From positions 434,001-498,000 of the forward strand of contig NZ_JHZY01000002.1 in assembly GCF_000687915.1 (NCBI RefSeq): a stretch of 64,000 nt of DNA, in the 5' to 3' direction. Positions 15,178-24,800 of this stretch are shown here, one piece after another. Position 1 is the stretch's first letter; each line of letters starts with the position of its first letter. The notes beneath the pieces are model-generated. The model did no database searches. It had not been told where the DNA came from and worked only from the letters and a program-made list of their open reading frames with translations. The position numbers and the translations under genes were made by a program. The DNA is from Leeuwenhoekiella sp. MAR_2009_132. Lineage in GTDB: Bacteria; Bacteroidota; Bacteroidia; Flavobacteriales; Flavobacteriaceae.

Positions 15178-18100
15178 ATGTCTAAAGCATCAACTCTAAA
15201 TCAAGATTTCCATCGCATCATTTGTGAAAATCCAGAATTACTTTCCTGGCTCACAAATGAGATGAATCTTGGGTATTATTATTCAAATCTTACAAAGTCT
15301 AAAGAATTTTTAGTTGCGCAATCTATCTGGACCCAATTAGATTATAATGAGCCTGCTTCAGAAGATTTGGCTGATTTGTGGTGGCAATGTGTGGGTAATG
15401 AAGGTCGCCATAAAATAGAAAATTTTTCAAATCTTATTATAACAGGTAAAAAGCTTCCAGAAGAAAAATGTTTGTCTGCTCTTCTTACCCGTGATGGAGA
15501 ATTACTTAACTGTGAGGTTAAGCATTTTATTCATAAAGATGCTATGGGTAACTCACATCTTATCTTAAAGTTTGTAGGTAAGAAAGAAAGCCAAATTTCA
15601 AATACAGAATTTTCCCGTAAAATTAAAAGACTTAGAAAATTTAATGAGATCTATGAAGAGACAAATGAATTAGCTACTGTAGGTGGCTGGGATGTAGATC
15701 TCGTAAAAAACACTATAACCTGGACAAAAGTCACTAAAGAAATTCACGGGTTAACTGAAGAATATGAGCCCAACCTTGAAACGGCAATTAATTTTTTTAA
15801 AGAAGGTTGGAGTAGAGATTTAATAATAAAATTATTTACAGAATGTACCGAAAATGGTACTCCATATGATGCTGAACTTATTATAGTACTCAATGACGGC
15901 AGAGAAAAGTGGGTGCGCAGTATGGGTAAAGCAGAAATGTGGGAAGGTAAATGCATTCGCGTTTACGGTGCATTTCAGGATATTAACGACCGCAAAATTC
16001 AGGAGTTAGAAAAACACGAAGCAGAGCTCAGATTCAAAAATGTTTTCGAAAATTCTTCATTAGGAATCGTCTTAGTTAATGGCAAAAGCCAACTTGAAAT
16101 GGTTAATCCTGTTGCGCGTAAGATTTTCGGTTTAGAGCATTTATCAGATAATGATATTCTACAATATACATTTAAAGACGTTATTAAGCCAGATTTTCTT
16201 GATTTAGCCGTTCAACATAGAAAGAACCTGCTTAGTGGAGAGGTTGATAAATACAATATAGAAGTTGAGTGTTATCATTTTAAAGGTCATTCAATATGGT
16301 GTAATCTAAATTGCTCGCTCGTTAAAAATGGAAGCGATAATTTAATAATTACTCAGGTAGAAGATATTACCCATAAAAAAAGATTAGAACGTAAATCTTT
16401 AGAAAATGCAACACGATTTAAGCGTGTTTTTGAATTCTCTCCTAATGGTATGGCATTAGTAGATTTACGTGGTCGCTGGCGTAATGTAAATAATAACCTC
16501 GCCGCTATGCTAGGTTATACTAAAGAGGAAATAGTAAATTATCGTATTGAAGAAATTACGCATCCCGACGATAGAGATAACGATATACACGAATTTTCAA
16601 AAATCATTAAACATCAGATTGATTCGTATCAAATAAAGAAAAGATACATTCATAAAAATGGCCATATCGTACATTGTTATTTAACGGTTTCAGGTCTTAA
16701 AAATGAGCATGGAGAAGTTTCTTCACTTATAGGTCATGTAGTTGATATGACCGATGAAATTAATGCCAAAACTGCACTTGAAAAAAGCTTACTTGATCTA
16801 AGAGCCTTATTAGATTCTACAACACAGGTAATTATAATAGAAACAGATTTAAATCATGTTATACGAAAATTTAATAAAGGAGCAGAGAATTTACTGGGTT
16901 ATAAAGCAGAAGATGTTGTAGATAAAATGACACCCAGTGTATTTCACCTCAAAGAAGAAATGCTTGATTATGCTATTCAACTTGAAGAATTATACGGAGA
17001 GCCTGTTGCTACTCATAAAGTGTTTACGCATAAATTAGGTAAAAATGATCTTGAAGCTAGTGACTGGACCTATGTTAGAAAAGATGGTTCTGAGCTTCAG
17101 GTGCATTTAGTGGTTACTGCGATAAAGAATGAGCAAGGTGAGATCAAAGGATATCTAGGTGTAGCTTCAGATATCTCTGATTTAAAAGCTATGGAAGCTT
17201 CGCTACTCAAAGCAAAAACGAGGGCTGAAAATGCAAATAGATCTAAGTCTGAATTTTTGGCAAATATGAGTCACGAGATACGCACACCACTTAATGGCGT
17301 AATTGGCTTTACAGATATATTGATGCAGACCGATCTGAATGAGAATCAGCGTAAGTATATGGAAACCGTTTATACTTCAGCCGTATCCTTACTAGATCTT
17401 ATAAATGATATTCTTGATTTTTCAAAAATTGAAGCCGGTAAGTTAGAAATTAATGAAGAACATGTAAACCTTAGTGATTTATGTGGCAGGTCTGTAGAAA
17501 TGATTAAACAACTGGCGCACGAGAAAAATATTGAGATACTTTTAAATATTCCGGGTAATCTTAATCACTACGTTATGGCAGACGGCCTGCGTCTGCGTCA
17601 GGTACTCATCAACTTATTAAGCAACTCTGTAAAATTTACCCATAAAGGTGAAATAGAACTTAAAATAGAACAGCAGGGAATAGACGAAGAAAGTCAAAAA
17701 AGGAATTATAAATTTTCAATACGTGATACCGGTATTGGTATTGCACCTCAAAATCTTCAGAAAATATTTAGAGCTTTTGATCAGGAAGATGCTTCCACCA
17801 CAAGAAAATATGGAGGTACGGGATTGGGTCTTACCATTAGCAATCGCTTATTGGAGTTAATGGGCAGTAAACTTGAAGTTACCAGTGAATTGGGTTTTGG
17901 TACAACTTTTTCTTTTACAGTTAATTTTGCAAATGAGCCTTATCTTACTAATGACACCCCTAATGATATTTCTTTAAAACGGGTTCTTATTATAGACGAT
18001 AACCAAAATAACAGGGTTATTTTAAAAGAGATGTTAAGTAGCAGAAATATTGAAACAACTCTGGTAGAAAATGGTATTGATGCACTAGAAATTTTAGAGG

Positions 18101-18816
18101 GAGATATTGATTATGATCTTGCAATCATAGATTATCATATGCCGTATATAAACGGTATAGATTTGGTTTGTCACATGCGCAACGAACTCAAAATCCCAAA
18201 AGAAAAATTACCTGTATTATTATTGCACAGTAGTGGAGAAGATCAACAAATAAATAGTAGAAGTGAAGAGTTAGGTATTATTAATAAAATGGTAAAACCG
18301 GTTCAGCGGCATCAGCTGTTTGAATTTATAGATGATTTTGAAAATCCTGTAGCACTTATACCTACTACGTTTGAGACTGTAGAACCTATTGATTTAACAA
18401 CACTTACTCCCACAATTTTAATTGCTGAAGATAATCCTGTAAATAAGTTTTTGACGCGTACTATAATTCGTAAACTACTACCATTAGCTAAACTTATAGA
18501 AGTAGATGATGGTTTTCAGGCGGTAGAAGCTTTTAAGAATTCGACTCCTATAGATTTTATATTAATGGATATACAAATGCCTATAATGAGTGGTTTTGAG
18601 GCTACTGAAGAAATTAGGTTGTTAGAAAATGAGGAGAGAAGAATTCCCATTATTGCATTAACCGCCAGAGCTATAAAAGGAGAGCGGGAGCGTTGTCTGC
18701 AGAATGGGATGGATGATTATGTTTCTAAACCTGTAGTCCTCGATGATTTAAAAAAGTGTGTTGAACAATTTCTTGTAGAAAAAGATAAATCTGGAGATTG
18801 TAAGTCTATTGCTTAA
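15178..18816 (+). CDS. Multi-PAS hybrid sensor histidine kinase with two receiver domains
   Basis: A 1212-residue cytosolic sensor kinase with no transmembrane segment. About four to five PAS-type segments fill residues 1-680, with PAS/PAC endings such as GAFQDINDRK, ITQVEDITHKK, GHVVDMTDE and GVASDISDLK. The HisKA motif SHEIRTPLNG carries His699. The HATPase domain has DTGIGI (about 850) and GGTGLGLTI. Receiver 1 starts near 935 (RVLIIDDNQNN; phospho-Asp985 in AIIDYHMP). Receiver 2 starts near 1080 (ILIAEDNPVNK; Asp1131 in LMDIQMP) and ends with SKPV. The following Hpt-like gene 22 bp downstream is a probable phosphorelay partner. The signal is unknown. Confidence 0.92.
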   Translation: MSKASTLNQDFHRIICENPELLSWLTNEMNLGYYYSNLTKSKEFLVAQSIWTQLDYNEPASEDLADLWWQCVGNEGRHKIENFSNLIITGKKLPEEKCLSALLTRDGELLNCEVKHFIHKDAMGNSHLILKFVGKKESQISNTEFSRKIKRLRKFNEIYEETNELATVGGWDVDLVKNTITWTKVTKEIHGLTEEYEPNLETAINFFKEGWSRDLIIKLFTECTENGTPYDAELIIVLNDGREKWVRSMGKAEMWEGKCIRVYGAFQDINDRKIQELEKHEAELRFKNVFENSSLGIVLVNGKSQLEMVNPVARKIFGLEHLSDNDILQYTFKDVIKPDFLDLAVQHRKNLLSGEVDKYNIEVECYHFKGHSIWCNLNCSLVKNGSDNLIITQVEDITHKKRLERKSLENATRFKRVFEFSPNGMALVDLRGRWRNVNNNLAAMLGYTKEEIVNYRIEEITHPDDRDNDIHEFSKIIKHQIDSYQIKKRYIHKNGHIVHCYLTVSGLKNEHGEVSSLIGHVVDMTDEINAKTALEKSLLDLRALLDSTTQVIIIETDLNHVIRKFNKGAENLLGYKAEDVVDKMTPSVFHLKEEMLDYAIQLEELYGEPVATHKVFTHKLGKNDLEASDWTYVRKDGSELQVHLVVTAIKNEQGEIKGYLGVASDISDLKAMEASLLKAKTRAENANRSKSEFLANMSHEIRTPLNGVIGFTDILMQTDLNENQRKYMETVYTSAVSLLDLINDILDFSKIEAGKLEINEEHVNLSDLCGRSVEMIKQLAHEKNIEILLNIPGNLNHYVMADGLRLRQVLINLLSNSVKFTHKGEIELKIEQQGIDEESQKRNYKFSIRDTGIGIAPQNLQKIFRAFDQEDASTTRKYGGTGLGLTISNRLLELMGSKLEVTSELGFGTTFSFTVNFANEPYLTNDTPNDISLKRVLIIDDNQNNRVILKEMLSSRNIETTLVENGIDALEILEGDIDYDLAIIDYHMPYINGIDLVCHMRNELKIPKEKLPVLLLHSSGEDQQINSRSEELGIINKMVKPVQRHQLFEFIDDFENPVALIPTTFETVEPIDLTTLTPTILIAEDNPVNKFLTRTIIRKLLPLAKLIEVDDGFQAVEAFKNSTPIDFILMDIQMPIMSGFEATEEIRLLENEERRIPIIALTARAIKGERERCLQNGMDDYVSKPVVLDDLKKCVEQFLVEKDKSGDCKSIA

Positions 18817-18838
18817 TACCCCTAAATACTAAACCTGA

Positions 18839-19570
18839 ATGGCTGTGCGTACTCGTAAAAAACATATCATTTTTATAGATTCAAATTTAAAGTCTCAAAC
18901 TACTTTTAGTTCGGTTATTCGTTCTTCTGAAGCTCTGGTTACAAATTTTACAACAGCAATGGGAGCTATTCAATTTATAAAACAAAATGAGTTGCCAGAC
19001 CTTATCATTATAGAAGAACACATAAAGCCTTTAGGAGCTTTGCAGACTCTAAAATATTTAAATGACCAACTCAATTATTGTGGTAGCGCTTTAATCATTT
19101 CAGATTCTAAGGAAAAAATATATACAGATACGCACGTTTATGGCGTATTGAGTAAAGGATTTTCGGAAGAAGATATTTTAAAAGTTAGGAGTCTTCTTAA
19201 CGATATGAATGGTAATAAATTAGATACAGAGCCTGCATTCTCTTTAAATTATTTGAAAAATTTATCAGATAACGATCAGGAATTTATTTTTGAAAGTTTG
19301 AAAATTTTTAAAGATTCTGTAACTGTACGTCTTAAGGAGATGGAAACTTGTTTACAAAACACAGATTATAACTGTATCAAAGAAATAGGGCATAACATTA
19401 AACCTTCTTTTGAAATGCTAGAAAGCGCAAAAGGAAGTCAAATTTGTGATAAACTCGCTCATTTTGCCACACCTGAAGAAATACCAGGCCTCGTTTCAGC
19501 ATTAAAAATAGAAACCCATAAAATTGTATCTGGTATAGAACGTGAGTTTCCTGCATTGTTTGAAAAATAA
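18839..19570 (+). CDS. Pseudo-receiver fused to an Hpt-like domain
   Basis: A 243-residue protein, likely the phosphotransfer partner of the preceding hybrid kinase. Residues 5-120 have the receiver pattern (IFIDSN, DLIIIEEHIKP, LIISDS, VLSKGF), but the phospho-acceptor Asp is replaced by Glu59. Lys106 is kept. Residues 130-243 are helical and contain EIGHNIKPSFEMLE, which fits an Hpt histidine motif (His185), although the usual HxLKGSS Gly-Ser part is altered. It starts 22 bp after the kinase. The Glu substitution suggests a receiver that cannot be phosphorylated or is locked in an active-like state; this is inference. It could instead be a simple scaffold. Confidence 0.75.
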   Translation: MAVRTRKKHIIFIDSNLKSQTTFSSVIRSSEALVTNFTTAMGAIQFIKQNELPDLIIIEEHIKPLGALQTLKYLNDQLNYCGSALIISDSKEKIYTDTHVYGVLSKGFSEEDILKVRSLLNDMNGNKLDTEPAFSLNYLKNLSDNDQEFIFESLKIFKDSVTVRLKEMETCLQNTDYNCIKEIGHNIKPSFEMLESAKGSQICDKLAHFATPEEIPGLVSALKIETHKIVSGIEREFPALFEK

Positions 19571-19738
19571 TTTCTGGAATTTAAGAGCTTAATGTCAGAA
19601 GTTAAAATTCGTTTTTATTGATTGAATCGTTTAGAGATTTTAAGTGTTTGGCTTTAGTATTAAATGAATTATTGATTAACTAAATAATAGTTTAAATTAG
19701 CCATTACTATCTACAACCTTCAAAAACGATTTATTATA

Positions 19739-20107
19739 ATGAGTCAGCGCATTCTTATTGTTGAAGACAATCCTATGTTAGCGGCTGCCTTAAATTATAA
19801 ACTTTTAAAAGAGGGATATTTAGTAGATGTATGCAGAGACGGAACTTCAGCAATCATTAAAATAGGTCAGGAGAATTATGACTTGATTTTAATAGATTTA
19901 GTTTTACCATTTACTTCAGGACTTAAGGTTATTAAGTGGGCAAAAACTGAATACCCTGTTCTTCCTATTATTGTCTTATCTTCTGTTTATGAAGAGCATA
20001 TTATTACGCGTACTTTCTTAATGGGAATTGCAGATTTTATTTCAAAACCCTTTGATCCTCTTGCGCTGTCTGCAAGCATTAAGAAGCATATTACTCCTTC
20101 TAATTAG
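19739..20107 (+). CDS. CheY-like single-domain response regulator
   Basis: A 122-residue stand-alone receiver. It has the acidic pocket VEDN near residue 10, phospho-Asp53 in LILIDLVLP, VLSS (switch Ser), and KPFDP with the conserved Lys. No output domain follows, so it must act by protein contact or as a relay station. It lies 168 bp after the pseudo-receiver/Hpt gene and may have its own promoter. It is a plausible target of the hybrid kinase phosphorelay (inferred from position). Confidence 0.9.
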   Translation: MSQRILIVEDNPMLAAALNYKLLKEGYLVDVCRDGTSAIIKIGQENYDLILIDLVLPFTSGLKVIKWAKTEYPVLPIIVLSSVYEEHIITRTFLMGIADFISKPFDPLALSASIKKHITPSN

Positions 20108-20187
20108 ACGTTACTAGTGTTAAATGTGTGAGGTTCTTTTAAGAAAACCTTACAAGCCTAAACCTGTAATTGGTCTAATTTCCTGTT

Positions 20188-20195
20188 TAACTTTG
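20188..20195 (+). promoter_or_regulatory. -7 box for the oxidoreductase gene
   Basis: A perfect TAACTTTG, 20 bp before the ATG at 20216. Confidence 0.5.
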
Positions 20196-20215
20196 CACTT
20201 TATTTAAATATCAAT

Positions 20216-21214
20216 ATGATGAATAAAGTAATTAGATTAAAAAATAGACCAGAGGGAACTCCTCAAACATCAGATTTTGAATTTGTAACTGAAGATACTC
20301 CGTCACCTAAACAAAATGAGATTTTACTTGCAGCGCGCTATGTGTCTGTAGATCCTTATTTGCGCGGGCGTATGATGGATCAAAAGTCATATATAGAACC
20401 GTTTAAATTAAATGAACCTATAGTTTCGGGGATAATTGCAGAAGTAATAGATTCTAAAAATGAAAACTTTAAAAAGGGAGACTTTGTAAATGGAATGCTA
20501 TCCTGGAAAGAAATTCAAACTTCTACAGGAGAAGGTTTGAGTAAAGTTGATCCTGATAAAGCACCGTTATCTACCTATTTAGGTGTTTTAGGATTAACGG
20601 GCTTAACGGCTTATTTCGGTCTTATGAAGTTGGGAATGCCTAAAGAAGGTGATACGTTAGTGGTATCTGGTGCAGCAGGTGCTGTGGGTACCATTGTAGG
20701 TCAGATAGGTAAAATTAACGGATGCAAGGTAATAGGCATCGCCGGTAGTGATGAGAAAGTAGAAATGCTTAAATCTAAGTTTGGGTATGATGTAGCGATC
20801 AACTACAATACGACTTCAGATATGAATGCGGCTATTGCCGAAGCTGCACCTAATGGCGTAAATGTATTTTTTGATAATGTAGGAGGTCCTATTTTTGACG
20901 CAGTTATGGCAAATATTGCTCGCAATGCTCATGTGGTTTTATGTGGTGCAATTGCAGATTATAACAAAACCGAAACTCCTACAGGACCACGTGTTAACAC
21001 TGCTATAATCAAAAATAGTGTTACTATGAGTGGTTTTACTTTAGGCGATTTCAGATCAGATTTTCCCGAAGGAGTTCAAAAACTTGCAGGATGGTTATCT
21101 TCAGGAAAATTAGAATATGAAGAAACTATTGTTGAAGGTTTTGATAATATTCCACAGGCATTTTTAGATCTTTTTGATGGAAAGAATAAAGGTAAAATGG
21201 TTGTAAAAATTTAA
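20216..21214 (+). CDS. NADP-dependent alkenal/one oxidoreductase (medium-chain, prostaglandin-reductase-like)
   Basis: A 332-residue zinc-free medium-chain reductase of the leukotriene B4 dehydrogenase/alkenal reductase group, which reduces C=C bonds of reactive enals with NADPH. Visible features are VSVDPYLRGRMMD near residue 50, VSGAAGAVGTIVGQIGK (NADPH Rossmann loop) around 145-160, and the family stretch VFFDNVGGPIFDAV. The first two codons are both ATG, so the true start may be the second. It is monocistronic, with its own -7 box and terminator. Confidence 0.92.
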   Translation: MMNKVIRLKNRPEGTPQTSDFEFVTEDTPSPKQNEILLAARYVSVDPYLRGRMMDQKSYIEPFKLNEPIVSGIIAEVIDSKNENFKKGDFVNGMLSWKEIQTSTGEGLSKVDPDKAPLSTYLGVLGLTGLTAYFGLMKLGMPKEGDTLVVSGAAGAVGTIVGQIGKINGCKVIGIAGSDEKVEMLKSKFGYDVAINYNTTSDMNAAIAEAAPNGVNVFFDNVGGPIFDAVMANIARNAHVVLCGAIADYNKTETPTGPRVNTAIIKNSVTMSGFTLGDFRSDFPEGVQKLAGWLSSGKLEYEETIVEGFDNIPQAFLDLFDGKNKGKMVVKI

Positions 21215-21242
21215 AGACTATTTTTTAGATTTTATATATAGA

Positions 21243-21276
21243 AGAAGCCTGTAAATTGAATGTTACAGGCTTTTTA
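21243..21276 (+). terminator. Intrinsic terminator after the oxidoreductase
   Basis: AAGCCTGTAA and TTACAGGCTT form a perfect stem with a T-tail. It lies directly before the copper-cluster promoter. Confidence 0.9.
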
Positions 21277-21295
21277 TTTGCAATTTGAATTTGTG

Positions 21296-21303
21296 TATCT
21301 TTG
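21296..21303 (+). promoter_or_regulatory. -7 box at the head of the copper cluster
   Basis: A perfect TATCTTTG just before the ATG at 21311. Transcription would start at or next to the start codon, giving an almost leaderless mRNA. It rules out an in-frame ORF start at 21260. Confidence 0.55.
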
Positions 21304-21310
21304 CAGTATT

Positions 21311-21736
21311 ATGAAACAAGTTTTTAACCAAATAATGGCTGTTCTAATGGCATTTGTAGTATTGTGTACTACAATGTCATTTACTGTGAATATGCATTAT
21401 TGCGGCGATACGCTTGTAGATTACTCACTTACAAATCATACCAAATCCTGTGGTATGGAGGTAAAGCAGGATAAAAAGATACCCAGTGCTTGTGATACTA
21501 TGGTTAACGCAAAATCTTGTTGTTCAGATAAAACTTTAAGTGCTAAAGCTCAGGATGATCTAAAACCCGTTTTTCATTCTTTAGATTTAAAACAGCAGTT
21601 TTTAGCGGTTACCTTTTTATATAGTTATGTTTCTATATTCAGTTTAGAAACTTTAGATACCACTTCTTTCACGGCATACTCGCCGCCCACTTTGATACGA
21701 GATATACAGACGCTCGATCAGGTTTTTATCATTTGA
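21311..21736 (+). CDS. HYC_CC_PP family secreted cysteine-rich protein
   Basis: A 141-residue exported protein that opens the copper/silver efflux cluster. A signal or membrane segment (residues 8-28, IMAVLMAFVVLCTTMSFTV) is followed by MHYCGDTLVDYS, a CGMEVK motif and KSCCSDK. These HYC, CC and distal hydrophobic/Pro elements characterise the small Bacteroidota family of this name. The Cys/His content suggests periplasmic metal binding, inferred from the context. The start at 21311 is preferred to an upstream in-frame position because the promoter -7 box lies between them. Confidence 0.8.
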   Translation: MKQVFNQIMAVLMAFVVLCTTMSFTVNMHYCGDTLVDYSLTNHTKSCGMEVKQDKKIPSACDTMVNAKSCCSDKTLSAKAQDDLKPVFHSLDLKQQFLAVTFLYSYVSIFSLETLDTTSFTAYSPPTLIRDIQTLDQVFII

Positions 21737-21857
21737 TAGTTTATTGAGAAGAATGTGTTGCGGCATTTTCTATTTAATTTTTCGCAGTTGCGGAAGAATT
21801 TAGTGTGTTTCAAATAGTTTTTGAAACTCAGTATTCTCATCTCAATACTAATTTCTT

Positions 21858-24800
21858 ATGCTCAATAAAAGCATCAAATTTTTTATAGAAAACAAGCTTG
21901 TTGCGTTTTTGATTCTTGCAGTCTTTATAGGTTGGGGAGTTTCAACAGCACCTTTTAATTGGGATACAGGCTTTATACCCTCAAATCCTGTGGCAGTTGA
22001 TGCCATACCAGATATTGGCGAGAACCAACAGATTGTCTTCACAAAGTGGCAGGGTCGTTCTCCACAGGATATCGAAGATCAGATAAGTTATCCGCTTACT
22101 TCTGCATTATTGGGTATTCCGGGAGTAAAAACGATTCGTAGTTCGTCTATGTTTGGTTTTTCAAGTATCTATATCATTTTTGAAGAAGATATAGAATTCT
22201 ACTGGAGTCGCAGTCGTATTCTTGAAAAATTAAACTCTTTACCGGCTACACTTTTACCAGATGGGGTTAATCCCACATTGGGCCCAGATGCAACAGGTCT
22301 TGGTCAAATATACTGGTACACACTAGAAGGGCGTGATCCTGATGGTAATGTTACCGGCGGTTGGGATTTACAGGAATTAAGAAGTATACAGGATTATTAT
22401 GTAAAATATGGTCTTGCTGCCGCGGGTGGAGTTTCTGAAGTAGCATCTATAGGCGGTTTTGTACAAGAATATCAAATAGACGTAAACCCTGAACTGCTAA
22501 GACAATATGGCTTAGGTCTTGATGCCTTAGTGAACGCTGTAAAAGAGAGTAACCAGGAGATAGGTGCACAAACTTTAGAAATTAATAAAGCAGAATATCT
22601 GGTAAGGGGTTTAGGCTACGTAAAATCTATTTCAGATATCGAGAATGCTGTTGTTTCTTCAAAAGATTACACCGCTATACGAGTAAAAGATATTGCAAAA
22701 GTTAGTCTTGGGCCTGCACCCAGACGTGGTATTCTAGATAAAGAAGGAGCTGAGGTTGTAGGTGGTGTTGTGGTGGCGCGCTATGGGGCTAACCCTATGG
22801 AAGTTATTACCAATGTAAAAGAGAAAATAAGCGAAATAAGTAGTGGTTTACCTAGTAAAGTCTTAGCAGATGGCACTAAATCACAGCTCACTATTGTTCC
22901 TTTTTATGACCGTACGGTACTTATTAAGGAAACCTTAAATACGCTTGATGAAGCGTTAACTATGGAAATTCTCATAACCATTCTGGTTATAATTGTGATG
23001 CTTTTTAATTTAAGAGCTTCGGTACTCATTTCAGGTTTATTACCCGTGGCGGTGTTGATGGTATTTATAGCGATGAAGCTTTTTAATGTAGATGCTAACA
23101 TAGTAGCATTATCCGGAATCGCAATAGCCATAGGTACGATGGTAGATGTGGGTGTTATACTCACCGAAAATATGATTCGGCATCTTGATGAGTCTAATGT
23201 TGATGGGGTTGAGAAACTTCCGCTTAATACCCTTATTTATAATGCAACTGCAGAAGTTTCGGGAGCGATTGTAACTGCCGTGCTCACAACGATTATTAGT
23301 TTTATCCCGGTGTTTACCATGATAGGTGCAGAAGGAAAATTATTCCGGCCATTGGCATTTACAAAAACTGCAGCGTTAACAGCGTCGCTGGTCATTGCCT
23401 TATTTCTAATTCCCCCTTTTGCAGCTTTAATTTTCCGTAGAAAGACAATTACAAAAACAGCTGCTGTTGCGACACAGGGAATACTTATCACTCTAGGTGT
23501 TGTTGCAGTAGGATATGGCTATTGGCTGGGTTTAATTTTAATCGCTTTTGGGACACTGGCGTTACTGTGTAGGTATAAAAAAGTACCACTAAATGGTTTA
23601 CCGCAAGCGGAAGCGATACTGGCAATCGTCGCCATTATATTTTTATTAGCAACCTATTGGCGCCCTTTAGGTTTTAACCGAAGTATTCTAATCAATCTAT
23701 TTTTTGTATCACTTATTTGTACGCTGTTCTTTGGTGCATTTTGGTTGCTCAAACACTTTTACGAGCGTATTTTGAAATGGGCTTTAGCAAACAGGCTGTT
23801 ATTTTTAATGATTCCGGCTACGGTATTAATTTGTGGAGGTTTTATACTTTCTAATACCGGTAAAGAATTTATGCCTTCTTTAAATGAAGGAACTTTTTTA
23901 TTAATGCCTACCTCCTTGCCACACGCCGGTGTTGAAGAAAATAAGCGTGTACTGCAACAATTAGATATGGCCGTTGCAAGTATTCCTGAAATTGAAACGG
24001 TTGTAGGAAAGGCGGGACGTACCGAGTCTGCATTAGATCCTGCACCCTTGTCGATGTATGAAAATATCATTCAGTATAAACCCGAATATATGCTGAATAG
24101 TGAAGGGAAAAAACAACGATATCTCGTAGATGATACTGGTTATTTTATGCTGAAGAATGGCGGAATCACCAATAATCCTAACTTAAATTTAGCTTCTGAA
24201 GATGATGTCAACTTGAACGCAGTCAAGCATTTTTTTCCGGTTTCTTCCGGAAAATTAATTGCTGATGATTCTGGGGAATATTATCGAAACTGGAGACCCG
24301 AAATACATTCACCCGATGATATCTGGAATGAGATTGCACGTGTTTCAAAATTACCGGGAGTTACCTCTGCGCCAAAACTTCAACCTATAGAAACACGGCT
24401 TGTTATGCTACAAACCGGTATGCGGGCGCCTATGGGGATTAAAGTGAAAGGTGGGAGTTTAAGAGAGATTGAAGCATTTGGTCTAGAACTTGAAACTATT
24501 TTAAAAGAAACCGAAGGTGTAAAAAGCGAGGCAGTTTTTGCAGATCGTATTGTGGGTAAACCGTATTTACTTATCGACATCAAGCGCGAGCAGCTGGCGC
24601 GATATGGGATTTCTATACAAGATGTACAACAAGTGCTTGAAGTTGCAGTAGGCGGTATGCCTATTACGCAAACGGTAGAAGGTAGAGAACGCTATATGGT
24701 GCGTGTGCGCTACCCTAGAGAATTACGTGAAAATCCAGATGATCTTAAGAAAATTTATGTTCCGGTAAACAATGGGGTTCCCGTGCCGCTGGGAGAACTT

